A stretch of 64,000 nt of DNA from Streptomyces seoulensis (GTDB lineage: Bacteria; Actinomycetota; Actinomycetes; Streptomycetales; Streptomycetaceae), in contig CP054936.1 in NCBI GenBank assembly GCA_013364255.1, forward strand, positions 1,952,853-2,016,852. Reading direction: 5' to 3'. Below, piece after piece: positions 37,911-47,732 of the stretch (positions within the stretch are counted from its first letter, which is position 1; each line of letters starts with the position of its first letter). The notes below the pieces were generated by a model. It did no database searches. It was not told the DNA's origin and saw only the letters and a program-made list of their open reading frames with translations. A program made the translations under genes and the position numbers.

Positions 37911-39971
37911 CTACTCCACGTCGATGCCGAAGTCCTGGACCAGTTCGGCCAGACCGCCCGGGTAGCCCCGGCCGCCGAGGACGAAGTCCCAGTCGCCGCT
38001 CGCCCGGCGGCGGAAGGAGCCGAGGACGAGCGCGGTCTCGCCGGGCCGGCCGTCGGACACGTCGAGCCGCCCCAGCTCGGCCAGGCGCGCGTCGAGCAGC
38101 CGGATGTGCGCGTCCGTGAACCCGGACAGGTCGGCGTCCGGGTTGACCTCCGGGTCGACGGCGGCCACCAGCACGAACCGGTCGGCGTCGGCGGGCAGCG
38201 CGTCGAAGGCGACGCCGATCGCGGCCTTGTCGGGCGCGGCGGCGGGCAGGGCGCGCACGGCGCCGTCCGGGGAACGCGGGTTGTTGTAGAAGACGAAGTG
38301 GTCGTCGTCGAGCACCCGGCCGCCGCGGCAGACGAGGGCGCACACGTCCAGGGCGACGCCGCCGGTCCACGACATGCCCAGGACGTTGTGGCCGTCGGGC
38401 AGCCCGGGGTCCGCGGCCCGCGGCGCCGGCCGGGCCGCGGGACGGCGCGGGCCGTCGTCCAGGCGGCCGCGCAGGCCGTGGCGGTGCAGCAGGTCGACGA
38501 GTTCGGTCCCCGCGATCAGTTCCAGCGGCTTGCCGCCCGCGAAGGTGTGCGAGCCGGGGCCGAACTTGGACGTCGTCACCAGGACGCCCTTGTTGGCGCC
38601 GGTGTCCTGCACGGTGCCGTACAGGTCGCGCACGGCGGTGGGCGGCACGGTGTTGCGGTAGCGCTTGACCTGCACGACGATCTTGCCGCCGCGGATCGGC
38701 GTGGGGTCGAGCGCGTCGACGTCCACCCCGCCGTCGCCCGAGCGCTGGGTGGTGACCGCCTGCATCCCCATGGCCCGGAACAGCTCGGCGACGAGGTTCT
38801 CGAAGGCGATCGGGTCCATCTCGTACAGGTCGGGGTCCTCGTCGCTGCCATGGGTGACCACCCGGTCGCCGACCTCCTGCGGCCGGCGGCCCGGCCGTAC
38901 CGGCGCGAGCTGGTCGGGGCGGGCCGAGAGCTGCCCGCGCAGCGCGTCGGCCAGACAGCTGCCGGCGTCCACCTGCGCCAGGTGGAGTTCGCGGAAGGTG
39001 GAGCGCGCGGCCATGACGGTGGCCAGGTGGATGTGGCCGGGACGGCCGGTGGTGGGGTCGTGGCCGTCGACGAACCCGTTGAGGACCACCGATTCGAGCG
39101 CGTCCGACCGGTCGGCGGCGAAGAGTTCGTGCAGGACGAGCAGCATGCACTGGGCCAGGACCTCGCGGTACAGGGCCCGGCGCTGGGTGACCGGACGGGC
39201 GGTCTCCTTGTCCTGGTCGGTCCCGGCCACGTACCGCACGGACCTGGTCTCGGGGACGACGTCGTAGGCGGGCAGCTCCCAGTCCAGGACCAGTTGCCGG
39301 GCCGCCGGGTCGTAGGCGACCGCCACCTGCCGCGGGAAGTCCTCGGGCCAGGCGGTCGAGGCGTAGAGGGCGGCGGAGAAGTACTCGACCACGGAGTCGG
39401 GGTCGCCGCGCCCGACTCCTTCGGCGAGTTGGGCGACACCGGCGTTGTGGCGGCGCAGCTCGGCCAGCCGGGCGTCGGCCCACTGCCGGTACTGCTGCTG
39501 GTAGGCGGCCAGTTGGCGCTGCCGCTGAGCCTCCGCCGCCTGCGCCGCCCGCAGGTCCTGCTCGAAGCGCGCGCGGGCCTCGGCCTGCGCCTGGGAGCGC
39601 CGGCCGGCTGTCCATCCGCTCTGGGTGCGGTAGTGCTCGAAGTCCGGCATGGGCAGGGGCTGCGCGAGCGGGCCGGGGGCGAAGGGCTCGATCTGCTCGG
39701 GGCGCGTCAGGGAGGAGACGTCGAAGGCGGGCGCCCGGCATCCCGTCGCGAGCAGCCCCTGCAACGCGGCGACCCGCGCGTCCAGTTCCTCGGTCCGGCG
39801 CGCCGCCTCGGCCTGCCGGTACTCGCGGTAGGTCTGGGCGGCCCCCCGCTCCCGGGCGCGCGCCTGCTGGGCCTCCTGCCTGCGTCGCCTGGCGTCGGCC
39901 TCCAGCTGGCGCTGCTGCTGCCTCTGCGTCTCGGCCCAGACGCCTGCCAAGCCGGTAGAACGACGACTCAT
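37911..39971 (-). CDS. Coiled-coil / Mrr-type nuclease / TerD fusion protein
   Basis: A 686-residue multidomain protein. Residues about 1-190 are Gln/Arg/Ala-rich coiled coil. Residues about 190-370 are an uncharacterised alpha/beta region. About 380-490 form a type IV restriction (Mrr-cat) fold (FENLVAELFRAMGM, then GDGGVDVDA and IVVQVKRY, giving the D...QxK active site). A short linker leads to a C-terminal TerD domain (about 525-686; DDDHFVFYNNPRSPDG, ALVLGSFRR, GLAELVQDFGIDVE). TerD domains bind calcium and belong to the tellurite/stress response and phage-inhibition network. The fusion suggests DNA cleavage gated by a Ter-type stress signal. ATG 39971 with GGGAGG upstream. Confidence 0.85.
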   Translation of the reverse strand: MSRRSTGLAGVWAETQRQQQRQLEADARRRRQEAQQARARERGAAQTYREYRQAEAARRTEELDARVAALQGLLATGCRAPAFDVSSLTRPEQIEPFAPGPLAQPLPMPDFEHYRTQSGWTAGRRSQAQAEARARFEQDLRAAQAAEAQRQRQLAAYQQQYRQWADARLAELRRHNAGVAQLAEGVGRGDPDSVVEYFSAALYASTAWPEDFPRQVAVAYDPAARQLVLDWELPAYDVVPETRSVRYVAGTDQDKETARPVTQRRALYREVLAQCMLLVLHELFAADRSDALESVVLNGFVDGHDPTTGRPGHIHLATVMAARSTFRELHLAQVDAGSCLADALRGQLSARPDQLAPVRPGRRPQEVGDRVVTHGSDEDPDLYEMDPIAFENLVAELFRAMGMQAVTTQRSGDGGVDVDALDPTPIRGGKIVVQVKRYRNTVPPTAVRDLYGTVQDTGANKGVLVTTSKFGPGSHTFAGGKPLELIAGTELVDLLHRHGLRGRLDDGPRRPAARPAPRAADPGLPDGHNVLGMSWTGGVALDVCALVCRGGRVLDDDHFVFYNNPRSPDGAVRALPAAAPDKAAIGVAFDALPADADRFVLVAAVDPEVNPDADLSGFTDAHIRLLDARLAELGRLDVSDGRPGETALVLGSFRRRASGDWDFVLGGRGYPGGLAELVQDFGIDVE

Positions 39972-40182
39972 GTGCTGCAAGCCCTCCCCGAGGTGCCCTG
40001 ATTGTCCCCACAACCAGTTGTAACGGCACGACTCTATCCAGCGAGCGCCGTGCCGCCTATCCGCCCGGCACCGGCAACTGCCGTACCGGGCCTGTCCGGA
40101 GGGTGACACACGGGTGTACGGGGCCGGGCGGGCGGGGTCGGGAGGGCGCAGCTGGCCGAGTCGGCGGGGCGGCCGGGTGGGC

Positions 40183-40211
40183 GGGGGCGGCCGGGTGTGC
40201 CGGCCGCCCCC
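40183..40211. terminator. Terminator hairpin after htpG
   Basis: A perfect 12-bp stem (GGGGGCGGCCGG with its complement) and GTGTG loop, 28 bp beyond the htpG stop. The rest of the 267-bp gap up to 39971 shows nothing coding. Confidence 0.78.
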
Positions 40212-40238
40212 GTCCTGCCGCCCTGCCGGCCGTCGCGG

Positions 40239-42140
40239 CTAGAGCGTGCGCTCCATCCTGTCGGCCACCAGCTTCACGAACCGTCCGGCGTCCTTGGGCT
40301 GTCCGCCCTCGGCGAGCAGCGCGAGGCCGTACAGCAGCTCGGCGGCCTCGGTGAGTTCCGAGAGATCCTCGCCCTGCCGGGCGTACGCCTGCCGGACGCC
40401 CTTGACCAGCTGGTGGTCCGGGTTGAGTTCGAGGATGCGCTTGGCCCGCGGGACCTCCTGGCCCATCGCCCGGTACATGTTCTCCAGCGCGGGCGTGAGG
40501 TCCTCGGAGTCGGAGACGACGCAGGCGGGCGAGACGGTGAGGCGGGAGGAGAGGCGGACCTCCTTGACGTCGTCGGCCAGGTGCTCGGTCATCCAGCCGA
40601 GCAGCCCGGCGTACTCCTCGGTGTGCTTCTCCTGCTCGGCCGTCTTCTGCTCGTCCTCCTCGCCGCCGAGGTCGATCTCTCCCTTGACGACCGAGCGCAG
40701 CCGCTTGCCCTCGTACTCCCCCACCGTGTCGACCCACACCTCGTCGACCGGGTCGGTCAGCAGCAGCACCTCGACGCCCTTGGCGCGGAACGCCTCCATG
40801 TGCGGGGAGTTCTCGACGCTCTCCCGGGACTGGCCGGTGATGTAGTAGACGTGCTCCTGGCCGTCCTTCATCCGCTCCGCGTACGCGGCGAGCGTCGTCG
40901 GCTCCTCGGCGTCGTGGGTGCTCGGGAAGGAGGCCGCGGCGAGCAGGGCGGCCCGGTTGTCGGCGTCGGTGACCAGGCCCTCCTTCAGCACCGCGCCGAA
41001 CTCCCGCCAGAAGGTGCGGTAGCGGTCCGGGTCGGCGGAGCGCATGTCCTTGACCGTGGCGAGGACCTTCTTCGTCAGACGGCGCTGCATCAGCCGGATC
41101 TGGCGGTCCTGCTGGAGGATCTCGCGGGACACGTTGAGCGAGAGGTCCTGGGCGTCGACCACGCCCTTGACGAACCGCAGGTAGGGCGGGAGCAGTTCCT
41201 CGCAGTCGTCCATGATGAAGACGCGCTTGACGAAGAGCTGGAGGCCGTGCCGTTGGCCCCGGGTGAACAGGTCGTGCGGGGCGTGGGCCGGCAGGAAGAG
41301 CAGCGCCTGGTACTCGAAGGCGCCCTCGGCCTGGAGGCGGACGGTCTCCAGCGGATCGCGCCAGTCGTGGCTGATGTGCTTGTACAGCTCGTGGTAGTCC
41401 TCGTCGGCCACCTCGTCGCGCGGACGGGCCCACAGCGCCTTCATGGAGTTCAGCGTCTCGGGCTCGGGCGCGTCCTCGCCGTCGACCGCCGCGGTGACGA
41501 GGCGGACCGGCCAGGTGATGAAGTCCGAGTACCGCTTGACGATCTCCTTGATCTTCCAGGCGGAGGTGTAGTCGTGCAGCTGGTTCTCGGAGTCGGCGGG
41601 CTTGAGGTGGAGGGTGACGGCGGTGCCCTGCGGGGCCTCGTCGACGTTCTCCAGGGTGTACGTGCCCTCGCCGCGCGAGGACCAGCGGGTGCCCTGGGAC
41701 TCGCCGGCCCGCCGGGTGACCAGGGTGACCTCGTCGGCCACCATGAAGCCGGAGTAGAAGCCGACGCCGAACTGGCCGATCAGCCCGTCGCCGCCGGCGC
41801 CCTCCTGCGCCTCGCGCAGTTCCGCCAGGAAGGCGGCGGTGCCGGAGTTGGCGATGGTGCCGATGAGCTGCGTGACCTCGTCGTAGGACATCCCGATGCC
41901 GTTGTCCCGCACGGTGAGGGTACGGGCCTCCTGGTCGGCCTCGATCTCGATGTGCGGGTCGGAGGTGTCGGCGTCGAGCGTGTCGTCCCGCAGGGCCGCC
42001 AGCCGCAGCTTGTCCAGCGCGTCGGATGCGTTGGAGACGAGTTCCCTGAGGAAGACGTCCTTGTTCGAGTAGACCGAGTGGATCATCAACTGGAGCAGCT
42101 GACGGGCTTCAACCTGGAACTCAAACGTTTCGGTCGGCAT
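40239..42140 (-). CDS. htpG: Molecular chaperone HtpG (bacterial Hsp90)
   Basis: A 633-residue cytoplasmic Hsp90. The GHKL ATPase domain has [13 protein letters not shown] (catalytic Glu and Mg-binding Asn), DNGIGMS and [11 protein letters not shown]. The middle domain carries [11 protein letters not shown] with the conserved arginine, and the C-terminal dimerisation domain ends at DRMERTL without a eukaryotic MEEVD tail. The length is normal for the family. ATG 42140. A perfect inverted repeat 27 bp upstream (42167-42187) looks like an operator. There is a strong hairpin downstream, so it is a single-gene unit. Confidence 0.97.
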
Positions 42141-42166
42141 GGTTCGCGTGTACCTCACAGGTGCGC

Positions 42167-42187
42167 TGTCGCCGGGATTTGGCGACA
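42167..42187. promoter_or_regulatory. Inverted-repeat operator candidate upstream of htpG
   Basis: TGTCGCC-N7-GGCGACA is a perfect 7-bp repeat in the divergent gap between htpG and the DUF2267-like gene, 27 bp before the htpG start. It matches neither HAIR (HspR) nor CIRCE, so the regulator is unknown. Confidence 0.5.
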
Positions 42188-42354
42188 CCACTTTACTGAA
42201 CCGCGCGGGCGGCGTCGGCCGGATGAGGCGCGGTCGACCGCCGGGCCGGGGCGCTCCCGCACGCGGTTCGGGCGGCGACGGCGTGATGGGTACTCGATCC
42301 GTGCCCGTCCGCCGGTGTTCCGGCGGTCCGCGCCGTAGGGAAGGACGGCCGCCC

Positions 42355-42777
42355 ATGCAGCACGACGAGATGATCACGAAGGTGCGGGCGCTGGCCCAGC
42401 TGCCGGGCCGGGGGCCGGCCGAGGCGGCGACGCGTGCGGTGCTGACCACCCTGGGCGAGCGGCTGCCGTCCGGGCTCGCCGGCCATGTGGCGGCCCAGTT
42501 GCCGCCGGAGCCGGCCGCCTGCCTCCGGCAGGCCTCGGAGGCCGCCGCGTCCGGGGCGGCCGCGTCGGGAGAGCGTTTCGGGCTGACCACGTTCGCCGGG
42601 CGCATCGCCGCTCGTACCGGCACGGACGAGGACGCGGCGCTGCGCGAGGCCGCCGCGGTGCTGGAGGTGCTCGACGCCGCGCTCGCTCCCGAGCTGATGG
42701 AGAAGCTGGCCGGGGCGCTGCCCGGGGACATCCGCGAACTGCTGCCGCTGGGGCGCGCGGCGGAGGACGCCGAGTGA
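42355..42777 (+). CDS. DUF2267-like helical protein
   Basis: A 140-residue, Ala-rich, all-helical protein with two similar halves. The first half is AVLTTLGERLPSGLAGHVAAQLP; the second has the matching AAAVLEVLDAALAPELMEKL and GDIRELLPLG. This duplicated pattern is typical of the DUF2267 family, whose function is unknown. ATG 42355 has GGAAGGA upstream. It diverges from htpG. Confidence 0.8.
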   Translation: MQHDEMITKVRALAQLPGRGPAEAATRAVLTTLGERLPSGLAGHVAAQLPPEPAACLRQASEAAASGAAASGERFGLTTFAGRIAARTGTDEDAALREAAAVLEVLDAALAPELMEKLAGALPGDIRELLPLGRAAEDAE

Positions 42778-43461
42778 CGGGGGCGTAGCGGCGGACCGTG
42801 CGGATCGGCTGCGCCGGGCCGCGCACGGAGCGGCCGGGTGTGCCTGGTCGCGCACCAGGCGGCTGGCTGTGCCTGGCTGCGTACCGGGCGGCCGGATGGG
42901 GGTGAGCTGCGTACCGGGCGGCCGGATGGGGCAAGCGGATCGCACCGCGCCCCGATGCGGGGCGGCGAGCGGACTGTGCCGCGCCCCGGTGCGGGGCGGT
43001 GGGCGGAGCGTCTCGTGCCCGGCCGCGCGGGGCCTCTCGCATGCCGCGCGGCCGGTGCGCGGCCGTACCGGTGGACGGGGCGCGGCGACCGGCAGGGGGC
43101 CGGTGATGGCACGCGGTGCCCGATCAGCGGGCTTGCACCTGCCGTCTCGGGGGCACTCGGCAGGAACACGGACACCGCCGGGCACGGACCCGGGGTGCGG
43201 CGGGCCGCGAGGCCCGCCGGGAAGACGAGAGAACAGACGCGGCGACGGCACGTGTGCCGAGGCCCGGCCGTGCGAGCCGAGTTCCCGCGTCGCGACCGAG
43301 GAGAGTCCCGCCGCCATGCTGCCCCGCCTGTTCCCGCCCCCGTTCCCGTCCTCGTCCCGCACCGTCGCGCGCCGTGCCGTCGCCGTCGCGCGCCGAGGCG
43401 GTCACGCCCGGCGGTGGCCGGCGCCACCCGGGCGACAGGCCGGGGAAGGGAGGTCCGCCTG
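42778..43461. other. 684-bp non-coding stretch with local repeats
   Basis: No credible gene on either strand. It holds a 25-bp direct repeat (42876 and 42906) and two matching 6-bp stem-loops (42948-42964 and 42982-42998; arms CGCCCC/GGGGCG). The remainder is GC-rich and presumably contains the promoter of the amidotransferase gene, which I cannot place. Confidence 0.6.
42876..42930. repeat. 25-bp direct repeat
   Basis: GCTGCGTACCGGGCGGCCGG plus five further identical bases occurs at 42876-42900 and 42906-42930, giving a 30-bp period. A weaker related copy precedes it near 42845. Confidence 0.8.
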
Positions 43462-45246
43462 ATGTGCGGTCTCAGCGGCGAGATCCGCTTCGACGGCGGC
43501 CGGCCCGACGTCGCCGCGGTCGAGCGGATGACCGACCGGCTCGCGCCGCGCGGACCGGACGGCCGCGGCCTGTGGTCCCAGGGCCCGGTCGCCCTCGGCC
43601 ACCGCAGGCTCAAGATCATCGACCTGTCGGAGAGCGGCGCCCAGCCCATGGCCGACCCGCGTGCCCGGCTGACCGGCGTCTTCAACGGCTGTGTCTACAA
43701 CTACCGCGAACTGCGCGAGGAACTGCGCGGGCTCGGCCACCGCTTCTTCTCCGAGTCCGACACCGAGGTGGTGCTCAAGGCGTACCGGCAGTGGGGCACG
43801 GCGTGCGTCGAGCGCTTCTACGGCATGTTCGCCTTCGTCGTCGTCGAGCAGGACACCGGCCGGGTGGTGATGGCCCGCGACCGGCTCGGCGTCAAGCCGC
43901 TGTACCTGGCCGAGACGCCGGAGCGGCTCCGGTTCGCCTCCTCGCTGCCCGCCCTGCTGGCCGCCGGCGGCGTGGACACCTCGCTCGACCCGGTCGCCCT
44001 GCACCAGTACCTCAGCTGGCACGCGACCGTCGCCGCGCCCCGGACCGTGCTCAACGGCGTGCGCAAGCTCCCGCCGGCCACCGTCCGCGTGATCGAAGCG
44101 GACGGCACGAGCCGCGAGCACTGCTACTGGCAGCCCTCCTACACGCGCCGCGCCGAGTACGCGGGACTGAGCGCCGACGACTGGACGGACGCCGTGCTGG
44201 AGGCGCTGCGCACCGCCGTGCGCCGCCGCATGGTGGCCGACGTGCCGGTCGGCGTGCTGCTGTCGGGCGGCCTGGACTCCAGTCTCATCGTGGCGCTGCT
44301 GGCCGAGGAGGGACAGCGGCAGCTGGCCACCTTCAGCGTCGGCTTCGAGTCGGAGGGCGGCGACGAGGGCGACGAGTTCGGCTACTCGGACCTGGTGGCG
44401 CGGCGCTTCAGCACCGACCACCACCAGCTGCTGGTGCCCTCCGACCGGGTCTCCCACGCGCTGGACGACGCGGTCGCCGCCATGAGCGAACCCATGATGA
44501 GCCACGACGTGGTCGCCTTCCACCTGCTGTCCGAGCAGGTCGCCAAGGAGGTGAAGGTCGTCCAGAGCGGGCAGGGGGCAGACGAGGTCTTCGCCGGCTA
44601 CCACTGGTACCCGGCGATGGCGGACGCGCCGCGCGAGGACGCGGCGCGCGCCTACATCGACGCCTACTTCGACCGGTCGCACCGCGATCTCGCCCGCATG
44701 CTGGAGCCGGACATGCTGGCCGGTCACGACGCGTCCGCCGAGTTCGTCCGCGCCCACATGGCCGCCCCGGGCGCGGAGAGCGCGCTGGACGCGGACCTCA
44801 GGCTGGACACGCACGTGATGATGATCGACGACCCGGTCAAACGTGTGGACAACATGACCATGGACTGGGGTCTGGAGGCGCGGGTGCCGTTCCTCGACCA
44901 CGAGCTGGTCGAACTGGCCGCCGCCTGCCCGCCCGGGCTGAAGCTCGCGGACGGCGGCAAGGGCGTCCTCAAGGCCGCCGGGCGCAAGGTGCTGCCGCGC
45001 GAGGTCGTCGACCGGCCCAAGGGCTACTTCCCGGTTCCGGCGATCACCCACATGGCGGGCCCGGTGCTGGAGCGGGTGCGCGACGCGGTCACCGCTCCCG
45101 CCGCCAAGGGCCGGGGCGTCTTCCGCCCGGAGTACGTCGCCGAACTGCTGGCGGCGCCCGACGCGCACCGAACCCACCGGGGGGCGAACACGCTGTGGCA
45201 GGTAGCTCTGCTGGAGATATGGCTGCAAACGCACGGGATCGACTGA
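43462..45246 (+). CDS. Asparagine-synthase-family glutamine amidotransferase (NAGGN-synthase-like)
   Basis: A 594-residue class II amidotransferase. Cys2 (MCGLSGE) is the glutaminase nucleophile. The N-terminal Ntn domain shows RGPDGRG and FNGCVYNYREL, and the synthetase domain has the PP-loop LLSGGLDSSLIVALL followed by QGADEVFAGYHWYP. Overall it resembles the amidotransferase that makes N-acetylglutaminylglutamine amide, a compatible solute, more than housekeeping AsnB. The usual partner of that pathway (GNAT/ATP-grasp protein) is not visible; the next gene is an S9 peptidase instead. So the amide product is uncertain. GGGAGG lies 11 nt before the ATG. Confidence 0.85.
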   Translation: MCGLSGEIRFDGGRPDVAAVERMTDRLAPRGPDGRGLWSQGPVALGHRRLKIIDLSESGAQPMADPRARLTGVFNGCVYNYRELREELRGLGHRFFSESDTEVVLKAYRQWGTACVERFYGMFAFVVVEQDTGRVVMARDRLGVKPLYLAETPERLRFASSLPALLAAGGVDTSLDPVALHQYLSWHATVAAPRTVLNGVRKLPPATVRVIEADGTSREHCYWQPSYTRRAEYAGLSADDWTDAVLEALRTAVRRRMVADVPVGVLLSGGLDSSLIVALLAEEGQRQLATFSVGFESEGGDEGDEFGYSDLVARRFSTDHHQLLVPSDRVSHALDDAVAAMSEPMMSHDVVAFHLLSEQVAKEVKVVQSGQGADEVFAGYHWYPAMADAPREDAARAYIDAYFDRSHRDLARMLEPDMLAGHDASAEFVRAHMAAPGAESALDADLRLDTHVMMIDDPVKRVDNMTMDWGLEARVPFLDHELVELAAACPPGLKLADGGKGVLKAAGRKVLPREVVDRPKGYFPVPAITHMAGPVLERVRDAVTAPAAKGRGVFRPEYVAELLAAPDAHRTHRGANTLWQVALLEIWLQTHGID

Positions 45247-47732
45247 CCGGCGGCCCGGACCCCCGTCCCTCGTCGACTGCTTCCCGTACGTCGTCGGCTC
45301 CCCGCTCGTCGGACCCGGGAGCCGTCGGGACGGCCCCGCGCGCCGTCGGCTTCCGCCGTCCCGGCGGCGGCGCGGGCGGGCCCGGGCGGGACGCGGGCGC
45401 CGCGTACGGGCCGGCGGCGGACCGGCTCCAGGAGCTGTGGACCGCCGCTCCGGCGGACGGCACGGCGCCGCTGAACCCGTCGGCGCGGGCGCCGCTGGCC
45501 GCGCCCGCGCCGCTGGCGCTGCCGGACGTCTCGGCGGCCCACGACGTGCCCCAGCCGGTCACGGCCCACGGCTGCTGGTACCCCTCGGTGGACCCCGGCG
45601 GCCGGCAGGTCGCCTTCATCTGCGACCGGGGCGGCGTACCGCAGCTGTGGACGGGACCGGTCGACGGAGACGCGGTACGGCTGCTCGACGGCGACCCGGA
45701 CCCGGTCGTCGAGGTGTCCTGGTCGCCGGACGGCCGGTGGATCGCGTACACCACCGCACCGGGCGGCGGGGAGCTGACCCGGGTGCTGTGCGTGCGTCCC
45801 GACGGCACCGGACGGCGCGTCCTCGCCGGCGCCGAGCCGGGCAGCTCGGCCCACCTCGGGTGCTGGCGGCACGACGGCTCGGCCCTCGCGGTGACCGTCG
45901 CCGAGCCGTCGGCGGGCCAGGAGCCGGGCGCCGTGGAGGCCGCCCCCGTGCGCGCGCAGGCCGGGACGCACGTCCCGCCGCACCCGCCCGGCTGGGCGGC
46001 GCGCAACGGGCACGCCGTGCTGCTCGGCGGGCCGCCGCGCGCCACGGCGGCACGGCCGTACGCCCCGGGACCGGACGGGCCGGTCGGCCGCGCCGTCCCG
46101 GGCGGCGAAGCGGGGGGCGGTCTGGACGCGTCGGCGACCCTGACCCTGTCCGCCTATCTGGTCGACCCGGAGGGCGTGGCCGCACCGGTGTTCCTGGCGA
46201 GCGAACGCGGGGCCGCCACCCTGCGCGTGTGCGATCTGAGCCGGGACGGCCGGCTCGCCCTGCTGCGGCGGGGACCGCGGGCCCGGCGCGAGGCCCTCGT
46301 CGTGCGCGTGCGCGACCTGGCCACCACCTGTGCGGTGCCGGTCGCCGACGACGACCCCTGGATCGGCGGCTTCGCCCCGGACGGCCTGACGGTGTGGCTG
46401 CGCAGCGACCACGGCCGGGAGTTCGCCGCCCTGTACGCGCTGCGGCTCGACCCGCAGGGGCGGCGGCGGGGACTCGCGGTCGCCGCGGAGCGCGCCGACC
46501 GCGGCCTGGAACTGCTGGCCCTGGACCGGACCGGGCGCCGGGCCCTGCTCTCCTGGAACGTGCGCGGCCGCAGCGAGTTGCAGATCGCCACGCTGGACGC
46601 CTCCGCCGAGGAGGACGACGGGACCGGCGCGACCGACGGGCAGGCCGGTGAAGCGGCTGCCGCCTCCGGGGCGGAGCGGGCGCCCCGGCTCCCCGGTCTC
46701 GGCGGTCCGGGCGCCGCGGCGTTCGGCGGCCCGAGTGTCGTGCCGCCGCTGCGCGAGGAGGTGGCCGCCTGGGACGTACCGCTCCCCCACGAGGTGGTCA
46801 CCCGGGTCGTGCCCACCGCGGAGCCGGACAGCCCCGTGGTCGCGCTGTCCGGGTCGCAGCGCCGCCCCGGAGTGTGGTGGCTGCCTCAGGGGACCGCCCT
46901 GCGCACGCCGTGGTCCTCGCGCGACGAGGACGTGGCGCCGGACGGCCGCGCGCCGGTCCGGCCGGTGCCGATGCGTCCCGTCGCCCGCGACGGGCTCGCC
47001 CTCGGCGGCTGGTACTACCGCGCCCCGGGCCGCTCGCCCGGCGAACCCGCGCCCTGCGTCCTCCACCTGCACGGCGGCCCCGAGGAACAGGAACGTCCCG
47101 TGTTCGACCCGCTCTACCACGAGCTGCTCGGCCGGGGACTGGACGTCTTCGCCCCCGATGTGCGCGGCTCCGGCGGGCACGGGCGCTCCTTCACCGACGC
47201 CGACCTGGGCTCCGGCCGGTTCGCGGCCATCGACGACGTCGCCGACTGCGCCGCCCACGCGGTCCTGGCCGGGCCGGCCGACCCCCAGCGGCTGGCCGTC
47301 ATGGGCCGCTCCTACGGCGGCTACCTGGTGATGGCCTCCCTGGTGTGGCACCCCGACCTGTTCCGCACCGGTGTGGCGGTCTGCGGGATGTCCGACTTCG
47401 CCACCTTCTTCGCCGGCACCGAACCGTGGATCGCGCGCTCCGCGGCCCACAAGTACGGGCATCCGGAGCACGACCGCGACCTGCTGCGCGCGCTGTCGCC
47501 GATGAGCCGCGTCGACGCCCTGCGCGCCCCGGTGCTGGCCGTCCACGGCGAGCACGACACCAACGTGCCGCCGGGCGAGTCCGAGCAGTTCGTGCGGGCG
47601 GCCCGCGAACGCGGGCTGGAGGCGGCGCTGCTCCTGCTGCGCCAGGAGGGCCACGACTTCCAGCGCGCCGACAACCGCCGCCTGTTCCGCCGGACCGCCG
47701 CCGAGTGGATCGAACGCCGTCTGACGGGCTGA
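45219..47732 (+). CDS. S9-family prolyl-oligopeptidase-like serine peptidase
   Basis: An 837-residue predicted cytoplasmic peptidase. The N-terminal half is a beta-propeller (repeated SWSPDGRWIAYTT-type blades), with several Pro/Ala/Gly-rich insertions. The C-terminal alpha/beta-hydrolase has LHLHGGPEEQE (oxyanion), Ser698 in GRSYGGYLVM, Asp in GEHDTNVP and His in EGHDFQ. The ATG at 45219 lies inside the end of the amidotransferase gene (28-nt overlap), so the two are probably made together. The first 75 or so residues are low-complexity, so a later start cannot be excluded. It might trim or recycle the amidated peptide product, which is speculation. Confidence 0.88.
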   Translation: MAANARDRLTGGPDPRPSSTASRTSSAPRSSDPGAVGTAPRAVGFRRPGGGAGGPGRDAGAAYGPAADRLQELWTAAPADGTAPLNPSARAPLAAPAPLALPDVSAAHDVPQPVTAHGCWYPSVDPGGRQVAFICDRGGVPQLWTGPVDGDAVRLLDGDPDPVVEVSWSPDGRWIAYTTAPGGGELTRVLCVRPDGTGRRVLAGAEPGSSAHLGCWRHDGSALAVTVAEPSAGQEPGAVEAAPVRAQAGTHVPPHPPGWAARNGHAVLLGGPPRATAARPYAPGPDGPVGRAVPGGEAGGGLDASATLTLSAYLVDPEGVAAPVFLASERGAATLRVCDLSRDGRLALLRRGPRARREALVVRVRDLATTCAVPVADDDPWIGGFAPDGLTVWLRSDHGREFAALYALRLDPQGRRRGLAVAAERADRGLELLALDRTGRRALLSWNVRGRSELQIATLDASAEEDDGTGATDGQAGEAAAASGAERAPRLPGLGGPGAAAFGGPSVVPPLREEVAAWDVPLPHEVVTRVVPTAEPDSPVVALSGSQRRPGVWWLPQGTALRTPWSSRDEDVAPDGRAPVRPVPMRPVARDGLALGGWYYRAPGRSPGEPAPCVLHLHGGPEEQERPVFDPLYHELLGRGLDVFAPDVRGSGGHGRSFTDADLGSGRFAAIDDVADCAAHAVLAGPADPQRLAVMGRSYGGYLVMASLVWHPDLFRTGVAVCGMSDFATFFAGTEPWIARSAAHKYGHPEHDRDLLRALSPMSRVDALRAPVLAVHGEHDTNVPPGESEQFVRAARERGLEAALLLLRQEGHDFQRADNRRLFRRTAAEWIERRLTG

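Noticed and set aside
43462..45246. Housekeeping asparagine synthetase (asnB)
   Set aside because: The sequence pattern and overlap with a peptidase gene fit the specialised peptide-amidating branch better, although asparagine synthesis cannot be fully excluded.
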